Origin: Psychrosphaera haliotis | GTDB lineage: Bacteria; Pseudomonadota; Gammaproteobacteria; Enterobacterales; Alteromonadaceae | DNA length: 64,000 bases | Reading direction: 5' to 3' | Assembly (NCBI RefSeq): GCF_039523615.1 | Contig: NZ_BAAAFQ010000007.1 | Location: 310,001 to 374,000, forward strand | In this document: positions 7,597 to 16,182 of the stretch, in pieces | How positions within the stretch are numbered: position 1 is the first letter of the stretch | Layout of the letters: each line of letters begins with the position of its first letter | Made by a program: the position numbers and the translations under genes | The notes under the pieces: model-generated | Databases searched by the model: none | Seen by the model: only the letters and a program-made list of their open reading frames with translations | What the model was told of the DNA's origin: nothing

Positions 7597-8694
7597 ATGA
7601 AAAAGTTAGTTAAGTTTTTGTCGCTAGCAACAATTGTCTCTGTGGGATTAATGGGTTGTGGTGGCAATGAAACACAGAACACAAGTACAACGGCAGAAGT
7701 AAAAAAATTGAATTGGAAGTTAGTCACAAGTTGGCCTAAAAACTTTCCAGGTCTAGGTACAGCTCCAGAGAACTTCGCAAAACTTGTGAACGAGATGAGT
7801 GGCGGCCGATTAACCATTAAAGTGTATGGTGCCGGTGAAATTGTACCTGGCTTTCAAGTGTTTGATGCGGTATCTCAAGGAACCGCTGAAATGGGCCACG
7901 CGGCTTCATATTATTGGAAAGGTAAAATGCCTGCTGCGCCAATTTTCACTGCCACACCTTTTGGTTTAAACGCCCAAGAAACTAATGGCTGGATTCATTA
8001 CGGTGGTGGTTTAGAGCTATGGCGTGAATTGTACGAACCGTTTGGCGTGATCCCATTTGCTGGTGGTAATACAGGCGTGCAATCTGCTGGCTGGTTTAAA
8101 AGAGAAATTAATAAGGTAGACGATCTAAAAGGCTTAAAAATGAGGATCCCTGGTTTAGGTGGTGAAGTACTACAAAAGCTTGGTGGTGTTCCCGTGGCGC
8201 TTACAGGTGGTGAAATCTTTACATCTTTGCAATCTGGTGCAATTGACGCAACTGAATGGGTTGGTCCATATAATGACCTAGCGTTTGGTTTCCATAAAGT
8301 TGCTGAGCATTATTATGTTGCTGGTTGGCATGAGCCTGGCGCGATGCTTGAGTTTACTGTAAACCAAAAAGTATTTAATGCCTTACCAAAAGATCTTCAA
8401 GCTATTGTTGAAGTAGCAACTCGTGCCGTTAACCAAGATATGTTGGATGAATATACCGTTAGAAATAACGCCGCGTTAGATCAACTTCAAAACAAGCATA
8501 ATGTTGAACTAAAAACATTCCCAAGAGACGTTATGTTAGCGCTCAAAAACGCCAGTAAAGAGGTTATCGAAGAGCAAAAAGCTAACGATCCTACATTTAA
8601 TAAGATCATGAACTCGTATCAAGCGTTCCAAAAGCAAGTGACTCAATATCATAATTTGTCTGAGCTTGAGTATTACAACAATAGAAACCAATAA
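7597..8694 (+). CDS. TRAP transporter substrate-binding lipoprotein, TakP-like (probable 2-oxoacid binder)
   Basis: The periplasmic binding subunit of the TRAP system above. ATGs stand at 7591 and 7597; AAAGGA touches the first, so 7597 is the better start. The leader ends in LMGC, making it a lipoprotein rather than a free periplasmic protein. Candidate ligand residues are Q162, R183, E220 and W221 (in TGVQSAGW, LKMRIPG and DATEWVGP). From memory, the 2-oxoacid binder TakP of Rhodobacter uses Q156, R177, E214 and W215, all offset by exactly 6, which suggests a Na+-assisted 2-oxoacid site. Two stem-loops follow the stop codon. Specificity (pyruvate versus longer 2-oxoacids) cannot be read from sequence. 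Confidence 0.9.
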   Translation: MKKLVKFLSLATIVSVGLMGCGGNETQNTSTTAEVKKLNWKLVTSWPKNFPGLGTAPENFAKLVNEMSGGRLTIKVYGAGEIVPGFQVFDAVSQGTAEMGHAASYYWKGKMPAAPIFTATPFGLNAQETNGWIHYGGGLELWRELYEPFGVIPFAGGNTGVQSAGWFKREINKVDDLKGLKMRIPGLGGEVLQKLGGVPVALTGGEIFTSLQSGAIDATEWVGPYNDLAFGFHKVAEHYYVAGWHEPGAMLEFTVNQKVFNALPKDLQAIVEVATRAVNQDMLDEYTVRNNAALDQLQNKHNVELKTFPRDVMLALKNASKEVIEEQKANDPTFNKIMNSYQAFQKQVTQYHNLSELEYYNNRNQ

Positions 8695-8696
8695 TG

Positions 8697-8750
8697 CTGG
8701 CTAGTCAGATCTGTTAAACGTAAAAAGACAGGTACACTGACGCCAGTTTT
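8697..8750 (+). terminator. Long imperfect stem-loop just after the TRAP operon
   Basis: CTGGC (8697-8701), GTCAG (8704-8708) and CTG (8711-8713) pair with CAG (8729-8731), CTGAC (8737-8741) and GCCAG (8742-8746), giving a three-part stem with internal loops, followed by TTTTG. It is either a weak terminator or an RNA 3'-end structure. Confidence 0.5.
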
Positions 8751-8757
8751 GATATCA

Positions 8758-8795
8758 AGCCAAAATGATTGAATGTGTTTTGGCTATTTTTATTT
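8758..8795 (+). terminator. Rho-independent terminator before fabV
   Basis: AGCCAAAA (8758-8765), 12-nt loop, TTTTGGCT (8778-8785), then ATTTTTATTT. It separates the TRAP operon from fabV, whose ATG is 20 nt further on. If it terminates efficiently, a fabV promoter must overlap it; none is clear. Confidence 0.6.
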
Positions 8796-8814
8796 AGGTT
8801 AAGGAAATTCATAT

Positions 8815-10005
8815 ATGGTTATTAAGCCAAAAATTCGTGGCTTCATTTGTACTAATGCACATCCAGTTGGTTGCGCAGAAAGTGTTAATCGTCAAATCCA
8901 GTATGTAAAACAACAAGACTTTGGTACTAACGGACCAAAAAATGTATTAATTATTGGTGCTTCAACTGGCTATGGTTTAGCGTCTCGTATTGTTTCCACG
9001 TTTGGTTACAACGCCAATACCTTAGGCGTATTTTTTGAAAAGCCAGGAACAGAAAAGAAAACTGGTTCAGCGGGTTGGTACAATACAGCCGCTTTTCAAG
9101 AGGCTGCGGAAGCTAAAGGTGTTTACTCGAAAAGCATCAATGGCGATGCGTTCTCTCACGAAATTAAAGCCAAAACCATTGAAACTATTAAAGCGGATAT
9201 GGGAAAAATAGATTTAGTTATTTATAGTTTAGCTTCTCCGCGCCGCACGGATCCTGACTCAGGCGAGACTTACTCTTCTACATTAAAACCAATTGGTAAT
9301 GATGTAACCACTAAAAACCTTAATACCTCTAAGCGCATTATTGATGAAGTGTCCGTTGAAGCGGCTAATCAAGATGAAATCGACAATACGATCAAAGTAA
9401 TGGGCGGCGAAGATTGGGAGCTTTGGATCAATGCATTGCAAGAAGCTGATGTATTGGCCGTTGACTTTAAAACCACTGCCTATACTTATATAGGTAAAAA
9501 ATTAACGTGGCCTATCTATGGACACGCGACTATTGGCAAAGCAAAAGAAGACTTAGACAGAGCTTCAGCAGCAATAAACAGCGCTACCGCTAATATAAAC
9601 GGTAAAGCCTACGTTTCGTCGTTAAATGCGGTAGTTACTCAAGCAAGCTCTGCAATCCCAATTATGCCTTTATATATTTCCGCTTTATTTAAAGTGATGA
9701 AAGAAGATGGCACGTACGAAGGTGTGATCCAACAAATATCTGGTTTGTTTAAAGAGAACTTGATGTCAGATTCACCTCGACTAGATGATGGAGGTCACTT
9801 GTTCCAAAACTACAAAGAACTTGAAGACAACGTTCAGGCTCGAGTACAAACTATTTGGGATACAGTGAATACAGATTCAATTGACGAGTTAACAGATTAC
9901 ATTGGTTATCACCAAGAATTCCTAAACTTGTTTGGTTTTGGTTATGACAACGTAAACTATGAAAATGAAGTGAATCCAGATATAAAAGTTAACGGTTTAG
10001 TTTAA
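8815..10005 (+). CDS. fabV: Enoyl-[acyl-carrier-protein] reductase FabV (NADH)
   Basis: Last reductive step of each fatty-acid elongation cycle, converting trans-2-enoyl-ACP to acyl-ACP. At 396 residues it has the size of FabV, a large member of the short-chain dehydrogenase superfamily that replaces FabI and is naturally insensitive to triclosan in characterised cases. The catalytic Y-x8-K pair is Y235 and K244 (YGHATIGKAK), the same numbers as in published FabV proteins. The nucleotide-binding loop is VLIIGASTGYGLASR at about residues 43-57, and the N-terminus MVIKPKIRGFICTNAHPVGC is typical. RBS AAGGAA stands 9 nt before the ATG. No FabI gene is visible in this window. Confidence 0.96.
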   Translation: MVIKPKIRGFICTNAHPVGCAESVNRQIQYVKQQDFGTNGPKNVLIIGASTGYGLASRIVSTFGYNANTLGVFFEKPGTEKKTGSAGWYNTAAFQEAAEAKGVYSKSINGDAFSHEIKAKTIETIKADMGKIDLVIYSLASPRRTDPDSGETYSSTLKPIGNDVTTKNLNTSKRIIDEVSVEAANQDEIDNTIKVMGGEDWELWINALQEADVLAVDFKTTAYTYIGKKLTWPIYGHATIGKAKEDLDRASAAINSATANINGKAYVSSLNAVVTQASSAIPIMPLYISALFKVMKEDGTYEGVIQQISGLFKENLMSDSPRLDDGGHLFQNYKELEDNVQARVQTIWDTVNTDSIDELTDYIGYHQEFLNLFGFGYDNVNYENEVNPDIKVNGLV

Positions 10006-10055
10006 CCTAACTGACTGAAAACAAAGGTCTGTACAAACTTTGTACATAACAAGGA

Positions 10056-10088
10056 GCCAGTTGCTTAAAAATTGCACTGGCTTTTTTT
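10056..10088 (+). terminator. Rho-independent terminator after fabV
   Basis: GCCAGTTGC, AT-rich loop, GCACTGGC (one bulged base), then a run of seven T at 10082-10088. Confidence 0.85.
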
Positions 10089-10133
10089 GTTTTTAGGACT
10101 ATGCATCAATCTTTCTTTACAGTTCTTTTATTT

Positions 10134-10182
10134 TTATTCGAATAATGAGCGCCTTGCGACTAAAATAAGTCCAAATTCGAAT
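10134..10182. promoter_or_regulatory. Paired ATTCGAAT palindromes, possible operator upstream of nqrA
   Basis: The 12-bp perfect palindrome TTATTCGAATAA (10134-10145) and a second ATTCGAAT (10175-10182) lie 39 bp apart, 29 bp or more upstream of the candidate nqr promoter. The binding protein is unknown. Confidence 0.35.
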
Positions 10183-10210
10183 GGTCAAAATATTGAGATT
10201 AATGCTACAA

Positions 10211-10240
10211 TTGTCGGCTGTACCGAAACTAAACTATATT
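10211..10240 (+). promoter_or_regulatory. Candidate sigma-70 promoter for the nqr operon
   Basis: TTGTCG (10211-10216), 18-bp spacer, TATATT (10235-10240). This predicts a leader of about 90 nt before nqrA. It is an eye-based call without experimental support. Confidence 0.4.
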
Positions 10241-10335
10241 CAGGTCTTGGTACTTACATAATTTTATAAATATGCGATTTAATCGGGTATTTGAAAGAAT
10301 TCCATTTCTTCCAACTTAAACTAGTGCATATGCGT

Positions 10336-11676
10336 ATGATCAACATAAAAAAAGGTTTGGATCTGCCTATTGAAGGTGTTCCACAACAAGCCATCCACGA
10401 TGGCCCGACAGTGAAAACTGTTGCTACGCTTGGCGAAGAGTACAATGGTATGCGTCCTACGATGTATATCAAAGTCGGTGATAGTGTTAAAAAAGGTCAG
10501 GTTCTTTTTGAAGATAAAAAGAATCCTGGCGTTAAATACACTGCACCAGCCGCCGGTGTTATCAAAGAAGTGAACCGTGGTGAAAAGCGTGTTCTGCAGT
10601 CTGTTGTTATTGAACTATCTGGTGATGAACAAATCACTTTTGAAAGCTATAGCGCTGACCAGCTGAACGGTCTTGACCGCGAAAAAGTCGTTGCAACTTT
10701 AGTAGATTCAGGACAATGGGTTGCTTTACGCACTCGTCCGTTTGACAAAGCGCCTGCAATTGACAGCACTCCGTCTTCAATATTTGTAAATGCAATGGAT
10801 ACTAATCCGTTAGCCGCTGATCCAGCGCTAATTATTGCAGAGCAGCAAGCAGCATTTAACGCTGGTCTAACTGTGTTAAGCAGATTGACTGAAGGCAAGT
10901 TAAATGTCGTAAAAGCTTCTGGCTCATCAGTGAAAGCTGAAGCACCAAATGTAGACCTTCATGAATTTGGCGGTAAACACCCAGCAGGCCTGGTTGGTAC
11001 TCATATTCACTATATTGATCCTGTTTCTCTAGCAAAAACGGTTTGGCATATTAATTACCAAGAAGTTATTGCTTACGGACAACTTTTCCTAACTGGTGAA
11101 ATTAATAACCAACGTGTTATTTCATTAGCTGGCCCAGTTGTTAAAAACCCTCGTTTAATTCGTACAGTATTAGGTGCTTCTACAGCCGACCTAACGTCAG
11201 GCGAAGTTGAATCTGGTGAAAACCGAATCGTATCTGGTTCCGTATTGTCTGGTACTGCTGCACAAGGCGTTCACGGTTATTTACACCGTTTTGATCTGCA
11301 AGTGTCTGTTTTAGCAGAAGGTCGTGAAAAAGAATTATTTGGTTGGATTCGTCCAGGATCAAATCAGTTCTCTATCACTCGTGCGTTCTTAGGTCATTTA
11401 TCGCCTAAGAAACTATTCAATATGACAACTACAACTTATGGTTCTGACCGTTCTATGGTTCCAATTGGTAACTATGAACGCGTAATGCCTTTAGACATTT
11501 TGCCAACATTATTGTTAAGAGATCTAATCTCTGGCGATACTGAAGGGGCACAAAGCCTAGGTTGTTTGGAATTAGGCGAAGAAGATTTAGCGTTATGTAC
11601 CTTTGTTTGCCCAGGCAAATATGAGTACGGCTCAATTCTTCGTAATTGCCTTACCAAGATTGAAAAAGAGGGCTAA
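10336..11676 (+). CDS. nqrA: Na+-translocating NADH:ubiquinone reductase subunit A
   Basis: Peripheral cytoplasmic subunit of the Na+-NQR respiratory pump, implicated in quinone binding. From MINIKKGLDLPIEG, the classic NqrA start, the protein is 446 residues, matching the family. Upstream ATGs at 10291 and 10330 are in frame, but the alignment start is 10336; no strong Shine-Dalgarno precedes any of them, which is odd for the first gene of a major operon. Recognisable segments are PTMYIKVGDSVKKGQVLFEDKK and the C-terminal LGCLELGEEDLALCTFVCPGK (Cys-containing). Subunit B starts 2 nt after the stop. Confidence 0.97.
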   Translation: MINIKKGLDLPIEGVPQQAIHDGPTVKTVATLGEEYNGMRPTMYIKVGDSVKKGQVLFEDKKNPGVKYTAPAAGVIKEVNRGEKRVLQSVVIELSGDEQITFESYSADQLNGLDREKVVATLVDSGQWVALRTRPFDKAPAIDSTPSSIFVNAMDTNPLAADPALIIAEQQAAFNAGLTVLSRLTEGKLNVVKASGSSVKAEAPNVDLHEFGGKHPAGLVGTHIHYIDPVSLAKTVWHINYQEVIAYGQLFLTGEINNQRVISLAGPVVKNPRLIRTVLGASTADLTSGEVESGENRIVSGSVLSGTAAQGVHGYLHRFDLQVSVLAEGREKELFGWIRPGSNQFSITRAFLGHLSPKKLFNMTTTTYGSDRSMVPIGNYERVMPLDILPTLLLRDLISGDTEGAQSLGCLELGEEDLALCTFVCPGKYEYGSILRNCLTKIEKEG

Positions 11677-11678
11677 TC

Positions 11679-12881
11679 ATGGGTCTTAAGAGTTATTTAG
11701 AAAAAATTGAACCTAATTTTGAGCAAGGTGGAAAATACGAAAAGTTCTATGCTTTGTATGAAGCAGCTGCAACTATTTTCTACACGCCAGGTTTAGTAAA
11801 TAAAGGTCAAACTCACGTACGTGACAGCGTTGATTTAAAACGTATCATGATCATGGTTTGGTTAGCTTTATTCCCTGCAATGTTCTTTGGTATGTTCAAT
11901 GTTGGACATCAAGCAGCTGATGCCTTATCTCAAGGCTTTGCGTTAGGTGATTCTTGGCAAGTAGGTTTATTCCAAATGCTAGGCGGATCGCTAACGGCTG
12001 AATCAGGCTGGGGCATGAAAATGCTCTATGGTGCTTGTTTCTTCTTACCAATTTACGGCACAGTTTTCATCGTTGGTGGATTCTGGGAAGTTATTTTCGC
12101 TTCAGTTCGTAAACATGAAGTAAACGAAGGTTTCTTTGTTACTTCAATCTTATTTGCACTAATTCTTCCTGCAACTATTCCATTATGGCAAGCGGCGCTT
12201 GGTATTACATTTGGTGTTGTTGTTGCGAAAGAAATCTTTGGTGGTACAGGTCGTAACTTCTTAAACCCAGCGTTAGCCGGCCGTGCATTCTTGTTCTTTG
12301 CATACCCAGCTGAAATCTCTGGCGACACTGTATGGACAGCAGTAGACAGCTTCTCTGGTGCTACTATGCTAAGCCAAGCAGCATCTGGCGGTTTAGACTA
12401 CAACAACATTGCTCTTTGGACACAAGCTTTCTACGGCTTCATTCAAGGCTCTGTAGGTGAAGTATCTACTCTTGCAATTGCGATTGGTGGTTTGTTAATT
12501 ATCTATCTACGCATTGCTTCATGGAGAATCGTAGCCGGTGTATTCGCAGGTACAATTTTCTTTGCATCTTTGTTAAACATGGTTGGTAGCGATACTAACG
12601 CAATGTTTGCAATGCCTTGGTTCTGGCACGTTGTAATTGGTGGATGGGCTATTGGTGCATTCTTCATGGCAACTGACCCTGTATCAGCTTCGTTCACTAA
12701 CCGTGGCAAGTTCTGGTATGGCGCACTAATCGGTATCATGGTTGTACTAATCCGTGTTGTTAACCCAGCGTTCCCTGAAGGTATGATGCTGGCAATACTA
12801 TTTGCTAACTTGTTTGCACCATTGTTCGACTACTTTGTTGTACAGGCAAACGTGAAACGGAGGCTTGCTCGCAATGTCTAG
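11679..12881 (+). CDS. nqrB: Na+-NQR subunit B
   Basis: Main membrane subunit of the Na+ pump, 400 residues with about 10 helices, carrying a covalent FMN and riboflavin. The FMN-attachment motif is SFSGATML with T229, corresponding to Thr236 in Vibrio cholerae. N-terminal LKSYLEKIEPNFEQGGKYEKFYALYEA and the GRNFLNPALAGRAFLFFAYP loop are diagnostic. It begins 2 nt after nqrA and overlaps nqrC by 8 nt. The DNA here uses strongly biased, high-expression-type codons such as GTT, GGT and CGT, consistent with an abundant respiratory enzyme. Confidence 0.98.
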   Translation: MGLKSYLEKIEPNFEQGGKYEKFYALYEAAATIFYTPGLVNKGQTHVRDSVDLKRIMIMVWLALFPAMFFGMFNVGHQAADALSQGFALGDSWQVGLFQMLGGSLTAESGWGMKMLYGACFFLPIYGTVFIVGGFWEVIFASVRKHEVNEGFFVTSILFALILPATIPLWQAALGITFGVVVAKEIFGGTGRNFLNPALAGRAFLFFAYPAEISGDTVWTAVDSFSGATMLSQAASGGLDYNNIALWTQAFYGFIQGSVGEVSTLAIAIGGLLIIYLRIASWRIVAGVFAGTIFFASLLNMVGSDTNAMFAMPWFWHVVIGGWAIGAFFMATDPVSASFTNRGKFWYGALIGIMVVLIRVVNPAFPEGMMLAILFANLFAPLFDYFVVQANVKRRLARNV

Positions 12882-13641
12882 TAATAAAGAATCATTTGGC
12901 AAAACGGTTGGTTTCGTATTTATCGTTTGTCTAGTTTGTGCAGCGTTGGTATCTGTATCAGCGGTTCAATTGAAGCCGCTACAAACAGCTAACAAGCTAT
13001 TAGATAAGCAAACTAAAATCTTAGAAACTGCAGGTCTATTAGAACTAGCTGGAAAAGACATCGTTCCGACTTACAACAAGTATGTTGAAGCTAAGATGAT
13101 TGATCTTGAAACTGGTGAGTATGTTGACGGCGACGTTAAGATGTTCGATGAGCGTCGTAATGCTCGTGACCCACAGAAATCTGAAAAGCTAGAAAACGAC
13201 CCTGCAGGTATTAACCGTCAATCAAACACAGCTGTTGTTTATCTTGTAAAAGATGAAAAGGGCGCTGTTGAAACGGTTGTATTCCCTGTTGTTGGTGCTG
13301 GCCTTTGGGACCTAATGTACGGTTATGTAGGTTTAAAGTCTGACCTAAATACAGTTTCAAAGGTTATTTACTCAGACCATAAAGAAACTCCAGGATTGGG
13401 TGCAGAAGTTATGAACCCTAAATGGAAAGCATTATGGCCTGGTAAAAAAATCTATAACGACAATAACGAACCGGTAATTAAGTTAGTTAAAGGCGGCGCG
13501 AAAAAAGGCGATGACTACGGTGTTGATGCCTTATCTGGTGCTACTTTGACAAGTGACGGCGTTACAAGAACGTTACAATTTTGGTTCGGTGAGCAAGGGT
13601 ACTTACCTTTCATCGAAAAAAATCGTGGGGAGCTTAACTAA
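12874..13641 (+). CDS. nqrC: Na+-NQR subunit C
   Basis: Single-helix anchored subunit with a large periplasmic domain bearing the second covalent FMN. From the ATG at 12874 it has 255 residues; one membrane helix near residues 11-31, then the FMN-binding domain with DALSGATLTSDGV, T224 being the flavinylated residue (Thr225 in V. cholerae). A TTG at 12865 is in frame but only 1 nt from GGAGG (12859-12863); the ATG at 12874 lies 10 nt from it. The start overlaps the end of nqrB by 8 nt and the stop overlaps the nqrD start by 1 nt, so translation is coupled. The modifying enzyme ApbE is encoded three genes further on. Confidence 0.97.
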   Translation: MSSNKESFGKTVGFVFIVCLVCAALVSVSAVQLKPLQTANKLLDKQTKILETAGLLELAGKDIVPTYNKYVEAKMIDLETGEYVDGDVKMFDERRNARDPQKSEKLENDPAGINRQSNTAVVYLVKDEKGAVETVVFPVVGAGLWDLMYGYVGLKSDLNTVSKVIYSDHKETPGLGAEVMNPKWKALWPGKKIYNDNNEPVIKLVKGGAKKGDDYGVDALSGATLTSDGVTRTLQFWFGEQGYLPFIEKNRGELN

Positions 13642-14264
13642 TGGCATCTGAAGCGAACAAGGTTTTAACTAAACCAATTTTTGATAACAACCCAATTGCA
13701 TTACAAGTACTAGGTATTTGTTCTGCTCTAGCGGTAACAAGCTCAATGGCCAATGCATTAGTAATGACATTAGCTGTTGTTCTGGTAACTGCATTCTCTA
13801 ACTTATTCATCTCAATGATCAGAAACATGATCCCATCAAGCGTACGTATCATCGTACAGATGGCGATTATCGCTTCTCTAGTTATTGTTGTTGACCAGGT
13901 GTTGAAAGCGTTCTCTTACCAGCTTTCTAAAGAGCTATCTGTTTTTGTTGGCCTAATCATTACTAACTGTATTGTTATGGGTCGTGCGGAAGCATTTGCT
14001 ATGAAAGAAAAGCCAGGTGTAAGCTTCATGGATGGTATCGGTAACGGTTTAGGTTACGGTTTCATCCTGATGACAGTTGCTTTCTTCCGTGAACTATTAG
14101 GTTTCGGTACTATTTTTGGTATCGAGATTCTTCCATTAGTTCAAAACGGTGGCTGGTATCAAGCGAATGGTCTTTTAGTATTACCATTTAGCTCGTTCTT
14201 CATCATTGGTTTAATCATTTGGGCTATCCGTCAATGGAAACCAGAGCAAGTAGAGAAGGATTAA
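13641..14264 (+). CDS. nqrD: Na+-NQR subunit D
   Basis: Integral membrane subunit of 207 residues with six hydrophobic helices, of the NqrD/RnfE family. NqrD and NqrE form an inverted pair in the membrane and hold an iron-sulfur centre between them. Visible marks are TKPIFDNNPIALQVLGICSALAVT, the Cys in IITNCIVMGRAEAFA, and NGLGYGFILMTVAFFRELLGFG. The DNxP plus GICSALAVT combination matches NqrD. Start ATG shares its A with the nqrC stop. Confidence 0.97.
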   Translation: MASEANKVLTKPIFDNNPIALQVLGICSALAVTSSMANALVMTLAVVLVTAFSNLFISMIRNMIPSSVRIIVQMAIIASLVIVVDQVLKAFSYQLSKELSVFVGLIITNCIVMGRAEAFAMKEKPGVSFMDGIGNGLGYGFILMTVAFFRELLGFGTIFGIEILPLVQNGGWYQANGLLVLPFSSFFIIGLIIWAIRQWKPEQVEKD

Positions 14265-14268
14265 TCTG

Positions 14269-14892
14269 ATGGAACATTATTTAAGTTTATTTGTTAAAAC
14301 GATATTTATAGAAAACATCGCATTATCTTTCTTCTTAGGTATGTGTACTTTCTTAGCAGTATCAAAGAAAGTAAGCACGGCCATTGGTCTTGGTGTTGCG
14401 GTAGTTGTGGTTCTAGGTATTTCTGTACCTGTTAACCAAATCATCTATCAAGGCATTCTTGCTCCAGGTGCGCTAGACGGTGTTTTAGGCATTACTGACC
14501 CAGCTCAGTCTGTTGATCTGAGCTTCCTAAGCTTTATCACGTTCATTGGTGTTATCGCGGCATTAGTACAAATTCTAGAAATGATTTTAGATAAGTACTT
14601 CCCACCGTTGTATAACGCACTAGGTATTTTCTTACCATTGATTACGGTTAACTGTGCAATATTCGGTTCTGTATCTTTCATGGTATCTAAAAACCTAACT
14701 TTCACTGAAAGTGTTGTTTACGGTATCGGTTCTGGTATCGGTTGGGCGTTAGCTATCGTATTGCTAGCGGGTATTCGCGAGAAAATGAAATATTCAGATG
14801 TACCAGCAGGTCTGCGTGGTTTGGGTATTACGTTTATTACTACTGGCTTGATGGCGTTTGGCTTCTTGTCTTTCGGTGGTATCTCTCTGTAA
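14269..14892 (+). CDS. nqrE: Na+-NQR subunit E
   Basis: Second six-helix membrane subunit (NqrE/RnfA family), 207 residues. Characteristic segments are LFVKTIFIENIALSFFLGMC with its Cys, and LPLITVNCAIFGSVSFM with the second Cys of the iron-sulfur site shared with NqrD. GIREKMKYSDVPAGLRGLGI and the C-terminal FGGI end are family-typical. It starts 4 nt after the nqrD stop. A 61-nt gap to nqrF contains a G/C-rich repeat-like segment around 14900-14930 but no clear terminator. Confidence 0.97.
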   Translation: MEHYLSLFVKTIFIENIALSFFLGMCTFLAVSKKVSTAIGLGVAVVVVLGISVPVNQIIYQGILAPGALDGVLGITDPAQSVDLSFLSFITFIGVIAALVQILEMILDKYFPPLYNALGIFLPLITVNCAIFGSVSFMVSKNLTFTESVVYGIGSGIGWALAIVLLAGIREKMKYSDVPAGLRGLGITFITTGLMAFGFLSFGGISL

Positions 14893-14953
14893 GGTTAATG
14901 TCGGTTTGTAGCTTAGGCTGCAAACCCTTAGATAAGAATTAAAGGAAAGGTCG

Positions 14954-16177
14954 ATGGAAATAGTTCTCGGCGTATCGATGTTTACCGCTATTGTAGTAGC
15001 GTTAGTTTTGGTAATTTTATTTGCCAAATCTAAGCTAGTATCAACGGGAGACGTTAGAATATTAATCAACGAAGACGAAGATAAGTCTGTTGTTGCATCT
15101 GCAGGCGGTAAGCTACTTAACGTTCTAGCAGATAAAGGTATATTCATCCCATCAGCATGTGGTGGTGGTGGTACTTGTGGTCAGTGTCGTGTACACGTTC
15201 ATTCAGGTGGTGGTGATATTCTTCCAACTGAAGAAGGTCACATTACAAAGCGTGAAGCAAAAGAAGGTTGTCGTTTATCATGTCAGGTTGCTGTTAAGCA
15301 AGACATGGAAATTGAACTTGAGCCTGAAATCTTTGGTGTTAAACAGTGGGATTGTGAAGTTATTTCTAACGATAACAAAGCAACCTTCATCAAAGAACTT
15401 AAGCTACGTATTCCTGATGGCGAAAGTGTTCCTTTCCGCGCAGGTGGTTACATCCAAATCGTTGCTCCACCGCATCATGTTAAGTATTCTGACTTTGATG
15501 TTCCTGACGAATATCGTCCGGATTGGGAACGTTTTAACTTCTTCAGTATTGAGTCAAAAGTAGACGAAGAGACTATTCGTGCATACTCAATGGCAAACTA
15601 CCCAGAAGAAGAAGGCATTATCATGCTTAACGTTCGTGTTGCTTCTCCTCCACCTAATAACTTGTCATTACCAGCTGGTAAAATGTCATCTTATATTTGG
15701 AGCTTAAAAGAAGGCGACAAAGTAACAATCTCTGGTCCATTCGGTGAGTTCTTTGCAAAAGAAACTGAAGCTGAAATGGTATTTGTAGGCGGTGGTGCTG
15801 GTATGGCTCCAATGCGCTCACACATATTTGACCAATTACGTCGATTAAACTCTAAGCGTAAGATCAGCTTCTGGTATGGTGCTCGTTCTAAGCGTGAAAT
15901 GTTCTACGTAGAAGATTTTGACGAGTTAGCAGCAGAAAACGAAAACTTCGATTGGCACGTTGCACTTTCTGATCCTCAACCAGAGGACAATTGGGAAGGT
16001 TATACAGGTTTCATTCATAACGTATTGTTTGAAAACTATTTACGTGACCATGAAGCGCCAGAAGACTGTGAGTTCTACATGTGTGGTCCTCCAGTGATGA
16101 ACGCGGCCGTTATCAACTTGCTTAAAGACTTAGGCGTTGAAGACGAGAACATCCTTCTAGATGACTTTGGTGGTTAG
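14954..16177 (+). CDS. nqrF: Na+-NQR subunit F, NADH-oxidising flavoprotein
   Basis: Electron entry subunit, 407 residues. N-terminal membrane anchor (about residues 4-25), plant-type 2Fe-2S ferredoxin domain with C69, C75, C78 and C110 (ACGGGGTCGQC and SCQ), then an FAD/NADH ferredoxin-reductase domain with RAYSMANYPEE for flavin and VGGGAGMAPMRSH for NADH. The cysteine positions are each one less than in the V. cholerae protein as I recall it. AGGAAAGG precedes the ATG. The C-terminal DDFGG end is typical. The apbE gene starts 5 nt later. Confidence 0.98.
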   Translation: MEIVLGVSMFTAIVVALVLVILFAKSKLVSTGDVRILINEDEDKSVVASAGGKLLNVLADKGIFIPSACGGGGTCGQCRVHVHSGGGDILPTEEGHITKREAKEGCRLSCQVAVKQDMEIELEPEIFGVKQWDCEVISNDNKATFIKELKLRIPDGESVPFRAGGYIQIVAPPHHVKYSDFDVPDEYRPDWERFNFFSIESKVDEETIRAYSMANYPEEEGIIMLNVRVASPPPNNLSLPAGKMSSYIWSLKEGDKVTISGPFGEFFAKETEAEMVFVGGGAGMAPMRSHIFDQLRRLNSKRKISFWYGARSKREMFYVEDFDELAAENENFDWHVALSDPQPEDNWEGYTGFIHNVLFENYLRDHEAPEDCEFYMCGPPVMNAAVINLLKDLGVEDENILLDDFGG

Positions 16178-16182
16178 TAGAA

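Larger units (their letters stand above)
10006..10335. other. 330-bp gene-free region between fabV and nqrA
   Basis: It holds the fabV terminator, two copies of the palindrome ATTCGAAT, and a candidate promoter, listed separately. A short open frame (10072-10269) crosses the terminator and looks non-coding. The rest is AT-rich with no recognisable RNA gene. Confidence 0.6.

Noticed and set aside
10072..10269. 65-codon open frame before nqrA
   Set aside because: It begins inside the fabV terminator stem and covers the palindromes and promoter candidate; no ribosome site.
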